Assembly: GCA_943787205.1 (NCBI GenBank) | Contig: CALSLN010000001.1 | Coordinates: 62,001 to 126,000 of the forward strand | Length of the DNA: 64,000 nt | DNA from: an uncultured Rhodospirillaceae bacterium | GTDB taxonomy: Bacteria > Pseudomonadota > Alphaproteobacteria > Rhodospirillales > Rhodospirillaceae | Direction of reading: 5' to 3' | Shown: piece after piece, positions 36,498-45,978 of the stretch | Layout of the letters: each line of letters opens with the position of its first letter | Position numbering within the stretch: position 1 is the first letter of the stretch | Made by a program: the position numbers and the translations under genes | Notes under the pieces: generated by a model | Seen by the model: the letters and a program-made list of their open reading frames with translations, nothing else | Database searches by the model: none | Told to the model about the DNA's origin: nothing

Positions 36498-39239
36498 TTG
36501 GGGCTCTGTGCGCTGATTTGCGCAATCATCGTTTTAAACGAGGACAGTTTGCCCAGGTCCCCAGAGAACGCGACGGCAGCGGTCCAAAGTCTGCCCGAAA
36601 GAGAACTGTTTGCAGATCGCGAACTTCTCGATCGCGCCATGATGCTCGGTCAGCAGAGCTATTTCCTTCTTGATGCCATTAACAATGAGTTGAGCTGGCC
36701 TGATGCGACGTTTGCGCTTTGGGATAGAAAGAGACAGGCAGAAGGCCCCATTACTTTTGACTGGGTGCTTACGACAATTCACGAAGAGGATCGTGCGCGG
36801 GTCAAACAGAGCATTGATGACCCGAATTGGAATACCCAGACCCTCGAATTTCGCATTGTCTTGTCTGATGGCACCGACCGCTACATTCGCAGTATCGCGT
36901 TGCGCGATCGAGATGACGAAGGCCAAGTCGTTCGAGGTTTTGGACTTCTTCAAGACATTACCGCCGAACGCAGTATTGCTAGTGAGCTAGAAACCAAGGA
37001 TGCGTACCTTGATCTAGCCATGCGTTCATCCAGGATCGCTATTTGGGATGTCGACTTCACCACAGATGAAATCTACGGCCGTGAGCAAATGGGTGCGTTG
37101 CTGGGGTATGCCCCAGGGGAATTAGATTTTGCTTTCGAAGCTTTAAGCGAGCGATGTCACTCTGAAGATCGGGCCGGACGCCTGGCAGCCATTGACGCGC
37201 TCATGACAGGAAAGAAGGATCGTTACGAACACCAGCACCGTTTAAAAAACAAATCCGGCGAGTGGATTTGGGTATTGGTGAACGGCCAAATCGTTGACCA
37301 TTATCCGGATGGTCGGCCGAGCCGTATGGCCGGTACGACTCTTGATATAACAGAACGTAAAGTGGCCGAGCAGGACCTAGGCGCGGAGAACGAACTCTTA
37401 TCGCTCGCGCTTCGTATGGGGCGTCTCGGTTATTTCTATCGTGATGCAGCGACAAACAAACTGTTTTGGGCGCCGGAGACTTTTGCGCTGTGGGGTGTCG
37501 AACCAATTGAAGGCGGCCCGTCACCGGATTGGTTGATCTCGACGATTCATCCAGAAGACCGAGACGGCGTTATTGTGTGTATTCGAGACCCCTCTTGGAA
37601 TGAGATGGAGCATGATTTTCGTATTGTGCTTCCCGACGGCCAATCGCGCTTTATGCGGGGGCGGTCTATCCGACAACGAGACCAGAGCGGGAGTGTCACG
37701 TCCAGTTACGGTATCTACCAAGACATTACGCAGTTTAGAGAAATGCAAAGCGCCCTCCTGGAAGGTGAAGCCCGATTCCGGTCCGTATTCGAAACATCTG
37801 GCGCAGGTATTTTGATCTCTGACGACGACGGCAATGTCCGGTACATCAATACGGCTTTTGCCGACATGTTGGGGTATGAGGTGCGGGATCTTGTAGGTCG
37901 GGCCATGGCGACGCTGAGTCCTGATGGCGAGCAGGATCCGGTGCTGCATCATATCAACGATATGCGTAGCGGTATTAAATCTAATTTGAATCTGGAGAAA
38001 GCATACCGTCATGCTTCAGGTCATTCGGTGTGGGTGCGGCTCAACATCAATGTGGCCGATGGTCTTGGTCTTGGTGAGCGTATGTTCATCGGCGTTGCTC
38101 AAGATATTACGGAGCGTAAAGAGGCCGAGCAGCGCTTGACGGAAAGCCGGCAATTGCTTGAACAGGCGCAGCGCCTCGGCAACATCGGTCACTGGACCTG
38201 GTCACCCGAGACCAATGCTGTCGAATGGTCAAGCCAGATGTACCGCATTTTGGGGTTAGACCCGGATCAACCTGAATTGCAAATGACCCCATTCCGAGAT
38301 CACGTTCATCCCGAAGATCGCCCAGCATGGGATGATGCTGTTGAGAAAATTCTGGCCGGTGAGATTAGTTTGTCTCTGGAGTATCGCCTGCTTCAGGCCG
38401 ATGGAACCTTGCGCCATGTTGTGGGTCGAGCTGAGCTTGAGGTCGTGCCATCTGGAGCGCGCCGTCTGATTGGCACCGTTCAAGATCTAACGGGACGCAA
38501 ACGCAGTGAAGAAGTCTTGCAGCAGGCCATCGACACGGCTGAAGCAGCAAATCGCGCAAAGTCCAAATTCCTAGCGAGTATGAGTCATGAGCTGCGAACG
38601 CCACTCAACGCCATTCTTGGCTTTGCGCAGCTTTTATCGCTCAAAACGAAAGGGCCCTTGAACGAATATCAACACTCTTATGTCGACAATATTGTCCAAG
38701 GTGGAGACCATTTGCTTGGGTTGATCAATGACGTTCTTGATCTAGCGCGCATCGATTCCGGACAATTAGCAGTCAACATTACGGAGGTCGATGCTATCGA
38801 TGCTATCGATCGCGTTATTGGTAATTTTCAGCAATTGGCTGAGTCGAGGGGCATCACCCTGTCCTTTGCGCCAGCGTCACTCCCGCATCTCATGGTGCTA
38901 GCCGATCAAATGCGGTTGACCCAAGTGCTGGTGAATCTCACCTCCAATGCGATTAAGTACAACCGTGAAGATGGGTCGGTTGCCTTTCAGGTGTCGAAGA
39001 CAACAGCTGGGTATTGTCGCATTGGTGTCGCTGATACTGGTCCAGGCATCCCGGAACACAGACAAGACGAGGTTTTTCAAAGTTTCAATCGTCTAGGGGC
39101 CGAGGCCACTGGCGAAGAGGGCACGGGTATCGGGTTGGCTTTGTCGAAAAGTTTGGTCGAACAGATGAGCGGTCGCATTGGGTTTCAGGTGGAACCGAAT
39201 GGCGGCACGTTGTTTTGGGTGGATTTGCCCACACCATAA
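36498..39239 (+). CDS. Sensor histidine kinase with five PAS domains
   Basis: Up to 913 residues, no membrane helix convincingly seen. There are five PAS/PAC units (about 45-160, 165-290, 300-415, 418-540 and 545-670), each ending in a (Q/T)DIT or QDLT motif. A HisKA domain follows with the phospho-acceptor His697 in SMSHELRTPLNAILGFAQLL, then an HATPase_c domain with NAIKYN (N box), VADTGPGIP (G1) and GTGIGLALSKSLVEQ (G2). No receiver domain is attached and no response regulator is adjacent. Units 1 and 3 are unusually similar. The start is uncertain: TTG at 36498, TTG at 36549 after GAGGACAG, or an ATG near 36639 are all possible. Confidence 0.9.
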   Translation: MGLCALICAIIVLNEDSLPRSPENATAAVQSLPERELFADRELLDRAMMLGQQSYFLLDAINNELSWPDATFALWDRKRQAEGPITFDWVLTTIHEEDRARVKQSIDDPNWNTQTLEFRIVLSDGTDRYIRSIALRDRDDEGQVVRGFGLLQDITAERSIASELETKDAYLDLAMRSSRIAIWDVDFTTDEIYGREQMGALLGYAPGELDFAFEALSERCHSEDRAGRLAAIDALMTGKKDRYEHQHRLKNKSGEWIWVLVNGQIVDHYPDGRPSRMAGTTLDITERKVAEQDLGAENELLSLALRMGRLGYFYRDAATNKLFWAPETFALWGVEPIEGGPSPDWLISTIHPEDRDGVIVCIRDPSWNEMEHDFRIVLPDGQSRFMRGRSIRQRDQSGSVTSSYGIYQDITQFREMQSALLEGEARFRSVFETSGAGILISDDDGNVRYINTAFADMLGYEVRDLVGRAMATLSPDGEQDPVLHHINDMRSGIKSNLNLEKAYRHASGHSVWVRLNINVADGLGLGERMFIGVAQDITERKEAEQRLTESRQLLEQAQRLGNIGHWTWSPETNAVEWSSQMYRILGLDPDQPELQMTPFRDHVHPEDRPAWDDAVEKILAGEISLSLEYRLLQADGTLRHVVGRAELEVVPSGARRLIGTVQDLTGRKRSEEVLQQAIDTAEAANRAKSKFLASMSHELRTPLNAILGFAQLLSLKTKGPLNEYQHSYVDNIVQGGDHLLGLINDVLDLARIDSGQLAVNITEVDAIDAIDRVIGNFQQLAESRGITLSFAPASLPHLMVLADQMRLTQVLVNLTSNAIKYNREDGSVAFQVSKTTAGYCRIGVADTGPGIPEHRQDEVFQSFNRLGAEATGEEGTGIGLALSKSLVEQMSGRIGFQVEPNGGTLFWVDLPTP

Positions 39240-39251
39240 GAGTGGCTCAGC

Positions 39252-39683
39252 TTAATCTTCGCCGTGGCGCCCTGGTCCCTGCCGGAGTTGCTTGACCGTG
39301 CCACGCTTCTTCTTCTCATTGAGCCGCTTCTTAACGGAATTTTTTGTTGGTCGGCCTTTCCGGCGTGGTCGATCAATTGTTGAGGCATCCGATATCAAGG
39401 CGGTGAGTCTATCCAGCGCATCTTCGCGATTTCTCACTTGGTGCCGGTAACGCTTGGCTTCTATAACGATCACACCGTCGCGGGTTGCCTTCTGACCGGC
39501 CAGAGATATGACGCGTTGCTTAATATTTGGTGGTAGAGACGGCGACAGTGCTGCGTTGAACCGCAACTGCACAGCACTGGAAACTTTATTAACGTTTTGC
39601 CCCCCTGGCCCAGACGCTCGAATAAAGGAAAACTCGAGTTCTTCTGGATCAAGGCTTATATGATCTGTAACGGATATCATCAC
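39252..39683 (-). CDS. arfB: Alternative ribosome-rescue peptidyl-tRNA hydrolase ArfB
   Basis: A 143-residue ArfB (YaeJ)-type protein. FIRASGPGGQNVNKVSSAVQLRF contains the catalytic GGQ, and the lysine/arginine-rich tail (RRKGRPTKNSVKKRLNEKKK) is the ribosome mRNA-channel-binding extension. It hydrolyses peptidyl-tRNA on stalled ribosomes lacking a stop codon. The length rules out RF1/RF2. It converges on the kinase gene with about 12 bases between, and is divergent from sufE. Confidence 0.94.
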   Translation of the reverse strand: MMISVTDHISLDPEELEFSFIRASGPGGQNVNKVSSAVQLRFNAALSPSLPPNIKQRVISLAGQKATRDGVIVIEAKRYRHQVRNREDALDRLTALISDASTIDRPRRKGRPTKNSVKKRLNEKKKRGTVKQLRQGPGRHGED

Positions 39684-39725
39684 GCTGGCTTTCGGTCAGG
39701 GCGGCCCAAGACATAAGAGACGTAA

Positions 39726-40178
39726 ATGCAAGACACACTACATAACGCAGATTTGCCAATGATCGAAACTGTTGTGGGCTTTGACGAGCTTGTCGACAAT
39801 TTCCAATTGTTTGATGATTGGGAAGACCGATATCGCTATATCATCGACCTCGGCAAGAAACTTCCGGAATTCCCCGAGGTGCTGAAAACAGATGAATACA
39901 AAGTGCGTGGGTGCATGAGTCAGGTTTGGATTATCCCAGGCCATGTTAGCGGCGATCCCAAAAAATTTGCTTTTGCCGCCGATAGCGATGCTCACATCGT
40001 GAAAGGCCTGATCCACGTCCTAGCGACGCTTTATACGGGCAAGCTCATGAACGATGTTCTGGGCATCGACGCCGAAGCGTCCTTTGCAAAACTGGGTCTT
40101 GATCAACACCTAAGCCCAAGTCGCCGCAACGGTTTGGTCTCCATGGTCGACCGTATTCGTAAATCTGCTGCGAGTTGA
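39726..40178 (+). CDS. sufE: SufE family sulfur-transfer protein
   Basis: A 150-residue SufE. VDNFQLFDDWEDRYRYIIDLG and KVRGCMSQVWI carry the family signature, with Cys63 as the persulfide carrier. SufE takes sulfur from SufS and stimulates Fe-S cluster assembly in the cytoplasm. The SUF operon itself is not in the window; alphaproteobacteria often have a detached sufE. It converges on a TPR gene 5 bases away. Confidence 0.94.
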   Translation: MQDTLHNADLPMIETVVGFDELVDNFQLFDDWEDRYRYIIDLGKKLPEFPEVLKTDEYKVRGCMSQVWIIPGHVSGDPKKFAFAADSDAHIVKGLIHVLATLYTGKLMNDVLGIDAEASFAKLGLDQHLSPSRRNGLVSMVDRIRKSAAS

Positions 40179-40183
40179 ACTCG

Positions 40184-40960
40184 CTACTCAGAGTCTGCGG
40201 AGTTTTGATCTGCATTTGACGACGCTGAATCCATTTTATCTAAGAGTTCTTTCGCAACAGCTTCATTCGGATCGAGGGTCAGGGCTTCATGCGCAAGTGC
40301 CAGCCCTTCCTCTCTTTTGCCTTGCCGGCAAAGGACGTCGGCTAGGCAGGCTTTGATGGCCGCGTTTTTTGGGGCTAGGCCCGCGGCGTTGCGTAGATTC
40401 ACTAAGGCTGCCGACATGTCACCCTTGCCTAAGAACACGACCCCCGTCTGATGGAGGATGCCTGCGTCTTGCGGTGCGACTGCTGATGCTCGCGTGAGGG
40501 CCGCCAGGGCATCGTCCCATTGCTGGCGCCGGGCCGCGATTCTGGCCAATCCAACAAAGCCTTGATGGAGGTTGGGCGATAGAGCGATGGCCTTTAGATA
40601 ATAGGTCTCAGCTTGCTCCAGGTTACCATAGCGTTCGTGGAGGTTGGCCAGATTACCGTAGGCGAAGCCAGACTTTGGATTCAGAATCAAAGCGTTTTGG
40701 AAGGCGGCGATGGCGCTTTGGGGCTTGCCGCGTTTACGCAGTACGGCGCCCAGATTGTTATGAGCTTCGGCGAAGTCAGGCTGAGCCAAGATGGCTTGGC
40801 GATAATAGCTCCCAGCAACATTTAATTTTCCGGCGTGGAAGTATTCAGACCCCTTGTCTTTAAGAGATTCGGCACTTTCAGCTTGTGCTCTTGTGTTGAG
40901 CACTGCGGCTCCGCTAGGCGCCAATCGTTGAACGAGATGATCCCCGTTTGCTCTGACCAT
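40184..40960 (-). CDS. TPR-repeat protein
   Basis: A 258-residue protein made of about six tetratricopeptide repeats, for example AGSYYRQAILAQPDFAEAHN, AIAAFQNALILNPKSGFAYG and ALAALTRASAVAPQDAGILH. No enzymatic domain or signal peptide is seen. TPRs mediate protein-protein contacts. It follows another TPR gene 13 bases upstream on the same strand; the pair is likely an operon. A specific role cannot be given. Confidence 0.82.
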   Translation of the reverse strand: MVRANGDHLVQRLAPSGAAVLNTRAQAESAESLKDKGSEYFHAGKLNVAGSYYRQAILAQPDFAEAHNNLGAVLRKRGKPQSAIAAFQNALILNPKSGFAYGNLANLHERYGNLEQAETYYLKAIALSPNLHQGFVGLARIAARRQQWDDALAALTRASAVAPQDAGILHQTGVVFLGKGDMSAALVNLRNAAGLAPKNAAIKACLADVLCRQGKREEGLALAHEALTLDPNEAVAKELLDKMDSASSNADQNSADSE

Positions 40961-40973
40961 GACCGAGCCTTAA

Positions 40974-41384
40974 CTACGAACGGGAGAAGCCGAACCAACG
41001 GGCAAAGGCAGTGCGAATTTTTTTCCACCCAAGGCCGCGATTCAAGCTCATGGCGATTTTAAACTTCTCGATCGCTTTGTCTTTCTGGCCGAGAAATTGG
41101 TAAGCCTCGCCCATGTTGTAATGAGCATCGGCATGGCCAGGATCTAATTGCGTGGCGCGGTTTAAGGGGATGAGTGCTTCCTCATTGCGACCAAGGGCCA
41201 TCAAGATCACACCCACGTCCGCTTGATAAATTGCACTGTTCGGCTCGGCACGAATCGCGGCGTTGACGTGGGTCAGCGCTTGCTCATGGGCTCCTTTGCG
41301 ATAGAAATCGACGGCCTTGGCATGTTCGGCTTGGTGGTCAACGGCTCCGCCTTGACTAGAAGTGCCAGATTGCTTGCGTTTCAC
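40974..41384 (-). CDS. Short TPR-repeat protein
   Basis: A 136-residue protein with about three TPR units (AVDFYRKGAHEQALTHVNAA, AIYQADVGVILMALGRNEEA, AHYNMGEAYQFLGQKDKAIE) and a basic, aromatic C-terminus (IRTAFARWFGF). It is the first of two adjacent TPR genes. The function is not known. Confidence 0.78.
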   Translation of the reverse strand: MKRKQSGTSSQGGAVDHQAEHAKAVDFYRKGAHEQALTHVNAAIRAEPNSAIYQADVGVILMALGRNEEALIPLNRATQLDPGHADAHYNMGEAYQFLGQKDKAIEKFKIAMSLNRGLGWKKIRTAFARWFGFSRS

Positions 41385-41473
41385 TTTTCGCTCCGATGAT
41401 CATCACAGTTTCAGACCCTGGGCACGGTTTTACCCCACCCGCTTCGGAAATCAAGCCGCGGCGGCTACTCTGG

Positions 41474-43126
41474 TTAGCGTTTTGAGCCAAATAGGCGGCG
41501 GTCCAGTTTTGTTACGAACTGCCAGGGATCAGGGTTCGGCTTGCCGAACAGGAAGCCTTGCGCATACTCAACGCCGCAGTCGCGGACGAACTCGAGCGTC
41601 TCTACGCTGTCCACCATCTCTGCGATTGTTTCCACATCCATTGTTTTGCAGAGCGTCGTTAACGCTCGCAGAAAGGCTCGACCCTTCGGCGCGGTCTGTG
41701 CATTTTTAACCGCGCTGCCATCCAATTTAACAACGTCAACTTCGAGAACACTCAGATACTGGAAGCTGGCGGCGCCCGCGCCAAAATCATCTAAACAGAC
41801 GTGGAAGCCTTTGCGTCGTACGGATTGAACAAACGCATTGGCTTTGTGCAAATCCACCACTCGCGCAGACTCTGTGATTTCAAACAGCAGGTGTTCGTTG
41901 AGCCAAGGGTGCTTGTCGATTAACGCATGGAGTTTTTCTATATAAACGGCGTCATCAACTGAAATCCCTGAAATGTTGACTGCGACCGAGATTTTGTCTT
42001 TGCGGTGCTCAACCAGCCAATCGACGCATTTTTGCGCCATGGCGATATCAAACTCACTGATCAATCCTGTTTCTTCAGCGAAGGTGATGTACTTGTATGG
42101 TGATTCTTCAAAGTTACCGCCAAATCGGACCAGCGCTTCATAGTGATGGAAGGCGCCGGTGTTGACGTCCAGTATGGGATGGAAGGCCACCTCGAAGTTG
42201 TTGTCACCGACAACGTCACGGAAACTGTTCAGTGAGGACACCGCTTCTTTGACAAGCGAATCCATGTTCTGAGCAATATCTTTGACGTTAAAGTCAGCAC
42301 CCGACTGCTCGCGGAAATGGTTGATGGTGTAGACGAGGCCGTTGGTCAGGTCTTCGTCGTTGATGTCGGTCATGTCGACATCGATTGTACCCGCTTGAAC
42401 GTCGACGCCCTTACCTTCTGGGTCGAACACGCGTGTAGCTTCCGCCAATTTTGCTTCTAAGTCTGCGACGTCTAGGTCGGCATCATGCAAGATACCAAAC
42501 TTGCCGTCTCCCATTTCACCAGCAGAATCCCCACCAATGGAATTCGCACGCAGCGTGGTGCCCATGGTGTTCATGAGAACTTCCCGGTCTTCTTCCGACA
42601 GGCTCTCGTAGAAGCTGTCGAAGCCAGGCAGGTTGACCAACGTTAGCTCGGTATCCCCATCACCATTTTTTGATTCTTTGAGCTTCTCGGCGGCAAGGCC
42701 AGAGAACGAGTCTCCTACCAACAGGCCCGTGCTCTTGTCTCTGCTTGAGTCGCTCTCGTATTCTCCGTCTGCACCAACTTCACTCGACGTGCGGAATGCC
42801 AAGAAGAAATTGTTCCCGAGGTCGGGCATCAGGTAGCCGGCGAACTTCAACGGTGGTGTCGGTCCTTCTGCACCCTTTAGGCGCACTGTCGTGTTGTCTA
42901 TGCGGCCTTTCTTGGCAGCGACAGCGAGAAGCTGCTCGACCAGCAACTTGTCTCTGGGGGCGACGTAATCGCGGAAGCTTGTGCCAATCAGCTCTTCGAT
43001 TTATTTTCCCATAACGGGTTGCGTGGCACCGGCTGCGAACACAATGTTACGCTTCTGATCCAACTCGATCAGGATGTCCGCCCAGCAAAAAGCAAAGGCG
43101 ATAAATTTCTCGCGTGCGGTAGACAT
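41474..43126 (-). pseudogene. PAS-degenerate GGDEF-EAL cyclic-di-GMP phosphodiesterase interrupted by an in-frame TAA
   Basis: Read through, the frame gives about 550 codons: an N-terminal PAS-like domain (~15-110), a degenerate GGDEF-like region (~140-290, with GEMGDGKFGIL in place of GGDEF) and a C-terminal EAL domain (~305-540). The EAL residues are kept: YEALVRF, the Asn of VAVNIS, FEITES, LDDFGAG, VKLDGS, ETIAEM and YAQGFLFG. Codon 42, inside the PAS domain, is TAA (43003-43001), between PVMGK and IEELIGTSF. A single C-to-T change from CAA would explain it. Translation might resume at the TTG at 42946 and still make an active EAL protein. A sequencing error is the alternative. Confidence 0.75.
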
Positions 43127-43468
43127 AAAATTCGGCGGCCCCGGTTAACGATTTCAAGTGACCTTCTGATCACTTTCTATTTATGTGCGATTATCACCCC
43201 ATAGGGAGCAATCGCAACAAAATGATTGAGTAGAATCAAATTGTAACAGGGCTAACGGCCTGGACGCGTTGATTTGTGTCACTCCGTGAGCGCCTAGGGT
43301 CGATTTTTCTCCTATCACGGGTGGTGAGGGCTCGGATCAGTCTATATGCGCGCACTGTCACGTGATAATGAGCCGTATTGCCCTCTCCGCGGCGTTGTCT
43401 AGAGTGGGTGAACGGGCCTCGTTCGTGGGCCTGCTGCTGATTTTTAAGGTCATAAGGAACAGGTCGTA
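43127..43468. other. Intergenic region between the EAL and VOC genes
   Basis: About 340 bases with no credible reading frame of conserved character, and no recognised RNA gene or long repeat. It must hold the promoters of the two divergent genes. AAGGAACAGG just before 43469 is the ribosome-binding site of the VOC gene. No clear -35/-10 pair could be assigned. Confidence 0.5.
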
Positions 43469-44056
43469 ATGGTGCGTTGCCTCTTTAATCGATTGCACAC
43501 CGCATTGGCGGTCGTGCTCGTCATGGTCAGTGTCTCTGTTGTGAATGTGGCGAATGGCCAGGAGACAGCAGTCCGTCGCACGACTCTGCTGGTTGAGGAC
43601 ATTAGTAAGTCGATCGATTTCTACCAGCGTTTAGGCTTAACGCCGTGGTACGAAAAAATCTCACAGGATACGGATGATGGCGGCGTGATCGGCGCCAACG
43701 ACCTTCCTTTGACAGCTGACCCTAAGATGGGTCGCATTGTCATTATGCGCGGCAATGATGATCGCATCGGCCTGATCGGCTTGCTTGGGTATGAACGCCC
43801 GCCTCTCGCAAACGCGCGCGGAAATTTAATGGGCCTTGGTGTTGGCGATATCATCATCATGGTTGAGACGGACGACATCAATTTTGTATACAACCGATTG
43901 CAAGAAACGGGTGCTCGGTTTCACACGCCGCCCGAGCGTTTTGAGGTTAGCAATCCTGATGGTTCAGTAAGAGACACGGGCTATCGCATGTTTGTGTACG
44001 ATCCTGATGGTCATCTCATAGAGGTCTCTGAGCCAACAGAGCGTGACCCGGGATAA
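43469..44056 (+). CDS. Exported VOC (glyoxalase/dioxygenase fold) protein
   Basis: A 195-residue protein with a signal peptide (AVVLVMVSVSVVNVANG-QE) and one vicinal-oxygen-chelate domain. The domain runs from RRTTLLVEDISKSIDFYQRLGL to MFVYDPDGHLIEVSEP, the terminal metal-ligand Glu motif. Glyoxalase and extradiol dioxygenase relatives are normally cytoplasmic, so export is uncommon. The activity cannot be told. Three 28-bp repeats begin directly after its stop codon. Confidence 0.82.
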   Translation: MVRCLFNRLHTALAVVLVMVSVSVVNVANGQETAVRRTTLLVEDISKSIDFYQRLGLTPWYEKISQDTDDGGVIGANDLPLTADPKMGRIVIMRGNDDRIGLIGLLGYERPPLANARGNLMGLGVGDIIIMVETDDINFVYNRLQETGARFHTPPERFEVSNPDGSVRDTGYRMFVYDPDGHLIEVSEPTERDPG

Positions 44057-44140
44057 GCGCGGACGCGGCGTGAAATAAAAAGGTGCGCGGACTCGGCGCG
44101 AAGTAAAAAGAAGAGCGGACTCGGCGCTAAATAAAATCAG
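44057..44140. repeat. Three tandem copies of a 28-bp repeat
   Basis: Three consecutive 28-bp units start immediately after the VOC stop codon: 44057-44084, 44085-44112 and 44113-44140. All share the core GCGGAC(G/T)CGGCG followed by AA(A/G)TAAAA. Copies differ at a few positions, so they are not very recent. They fill almost all of the gap before the convergent gamma-glutamyltransferase stop. A role in ending transcription is possible but no strong hairpin was seen. Confidence 0.85.
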
Positions 44141-44146
44141 ACAAAA

Positions 44147-45922
44147 CTATTCGCCCATGACTGTGCCTTCGCGGCGTGGGTCAGCGCCCCCAAACAGCAT
44201 TCCATCTCGCATCCCAATGGCATGAACGCCGCTCGGGAAATTGCCCACACGGACGCGATGCCCGAGGGCTTCTAAGGTTGGCTTAATATTCTCAAGCTCC
44301 GTTCCGCCTTCCAGCAAAACAGTCGACCCGAATAAAAGTACGTTCGGAAGATTGGTTGCCGCTTGCGGGGTCATGTTCCAATCCAGCATGGCGATGAGTG
44401 TCTTTGCGACCAGAGGGACGATGGCCATGCCGCCAGGTGACCCGGACACGGCAACAATTTCGTCGTTTTCATCAAACACAATAATGGGTGCCATGGAACT
44501 GCGTGGTCTTTTCCCACCTTCAACTCGGTTGGCGACGGTCCGGCCTTCAACAACGGCGTCGTATGAGAAATCCGTCAGCTGGTTGTTCAATAGAAAGCCG
44601 TGCACCATGAGGTGAGAGCCAAAAGCGCCTTCGATGGAACTGGTCATTGAAACGGCGTTACCTTTGTCATCGACGACAGAAATATGAGTCGTTGAAGGGC
44701 GTTCAAAATCACGCCCCGGACCATAGTTGAACGCGCCCTTCTGAGGCGGTTTGCCCGCCTCAGCTTTTGCAATGCGGCCAGCTGGGTCGATTAACGCGGC
44801 ACGCTCAGCCAGGTAGTCTTTGTCGATAAGGCCTTGTTGCGGCACGGGCGAGAAATCAGGGTCGGCGATGTAGGTGGCTCGGTCGGCGTAAACCAGGCGA
44901 CCAGCCTCCGCAAAGAGGTGAACCGCTTCTGCAGACCATGGCTCCATGCCGGGCAGATCAAATTTCTCGAGTAGACCCAAAGTTTGAATGACGCCGATAC
45001 CGCCAGATGTCGGAGCGGGCATGCCGCAGATTGTGAACCGGCGATACGGCGCGCACAAAGGTGTGCGCTCTTTGGCGCTGTAGTTGGCCATATCGTCAAG
45101 CGTAAGATCGGCAGGGTTGCGCGTGGTCTGAGTCACTTCTGTGACGATGTCTTGTGCAATAGCGCCGGTGTAAAAGGCGTCGGGCCCCTCAATCGAAATG
45201 CGGCGTAGCGTATTCGCCATCTTTGGATTCTGAATCCGCGTGCCGACAGTCTTCGGTGTGCCGTCTGAAAGGTAATAATGTGCTGCAGGAGTTTCGATCA
45301 GTGGCAGCGTTTTGTCGACTTCAAGTAATCGAAATAGGCGCGGGGATATGTTGAAGCCGTCCGTGGCAACATCGATTGCTGGTGTAAATATATCCGTCCA
45401 GGGCAAAGCCCCATGGGTTTCGTGTGCAAGATGCATGACGCGCACCAGTCCCGGAACACCAACCGACTTTCCACCGATCACCGCTTCCCGACGACCCATG
45501 GCAGTTCCGTCGTCCACTAGAAAGCGATCTTCAGTTGCTGTCGCTGGTGCGGTCTCGCGGCCATCAAAGGCATGGAGAGTCTTTGTCGCGTTGTCCCAAT
45601 ACAAGACGAAGGCGCCGCCGCCGATGCCAGAGGACTGCGGCTCCACCAAATTCAAAACAAGTTGTGTCGCGAAAGCGGCGTCTAGGGCGTTACCGCCAGC
45701 TTTGAGTGCGTCGTATCCGGCTTGTACGGCAATGGGATTGGCTGCTGCGACCATGAAGCGGGATGCCGTACCGCCCTTTTGTTCAACCAGACCACTAGAC
45801 GCCTCTGGGAAATCGAGATCCTGCGCATCTGTTGGAGTAGTTGCGCACGCGGTCAGTGTGCTCGCGAGCCCCATCGCTAAGGCGCACGTTAAACCCAACT
45901 GGCGGTAGTGTCGCAAAATCAT
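44147..45922 (-). CDS. ggt: Gamma-glutamyltransferase, lipoprotein
   Basis: A 591-residue gamma-glutamyltranspeptidase with a lipoprotein signal peptide (MGLASTLTAC, lipobox LTAC). Conserved segments are NPIAVQAGYDALKAGGNALD, ALDAAFATQLVLNLVEPQSS, and the autoprocessing/nucleophile site RPSTTHISVVDDKG, with Thr of TTH. Also present are NQLTDFS and PRSSMAPIIV. It cleaves glutathione and other gamma-glutamyl amides in the periplasm, anchored to a membrane. Compared with the YwrD-like relative at 22.7 kb it is of the classical type. It follows the IclR gene by about 56 bases on the same strand. Confidence 0.93.
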   Translation of the reverse strand: MILRHYRQLGLTCALAMGLASTLTACATTPTDAQDLDFPEASSGLVEQKGGTASRFMVAAANPIAVQAGYDALKAGGNALDAAFATQLVLNLVEPQSSGIGGGAFVLYWDNATKTLHAFDGRETAPATATEDRFLVDDGTAMGRREAVIGGKSVGVPGLVRVMHLAHETHGALPWTDIFTPAIDVATDGFNISPRLFRLLEVDKTLPLIETPAAHYYLSDGTPKTVGTRIQNPKMANTLRRISIEGPDAFYTGAIAQDIVTEVTQTTRNPADLTLDDMANYSAKERTPLCAPYRRFTICGMPAPTSGGIGVIQTLGLLEKFDLPGMEPWSAEAVHLFAEAGRLVYADRATYIADPDFSPVPQQGLIDKDYLAERAALIDPAGRIAKAEAGKPPQKGAFNYGPGRDFERPSTTHISVVDDKGNAVSMTSSIEGAFGSHLMVHGFLLNNQLTDFSYDAVVEGRTVANRVEGGKRPRSSMAPIIVFDENDEIVAVSGSPGGMAIVPLVAKTLIAMLDWNMTPQAATNLPNVLLFGSTVLLEGGTELENIKPTLEALGHRVRVGNFPSGVHAIGMRDGMLFGGADPRREGTVMGE

Positions 45923-45978
45923 GGGATACCCTAAAGAAGCCGAACGAGACCGCTTCTTAACACAGGCTCTGTCGCGGG

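Noticed and set aside
44057-44140. CRISPR-like array
   Set aside because: The three 28-bp units abut with no spacers and no cas genes are present.
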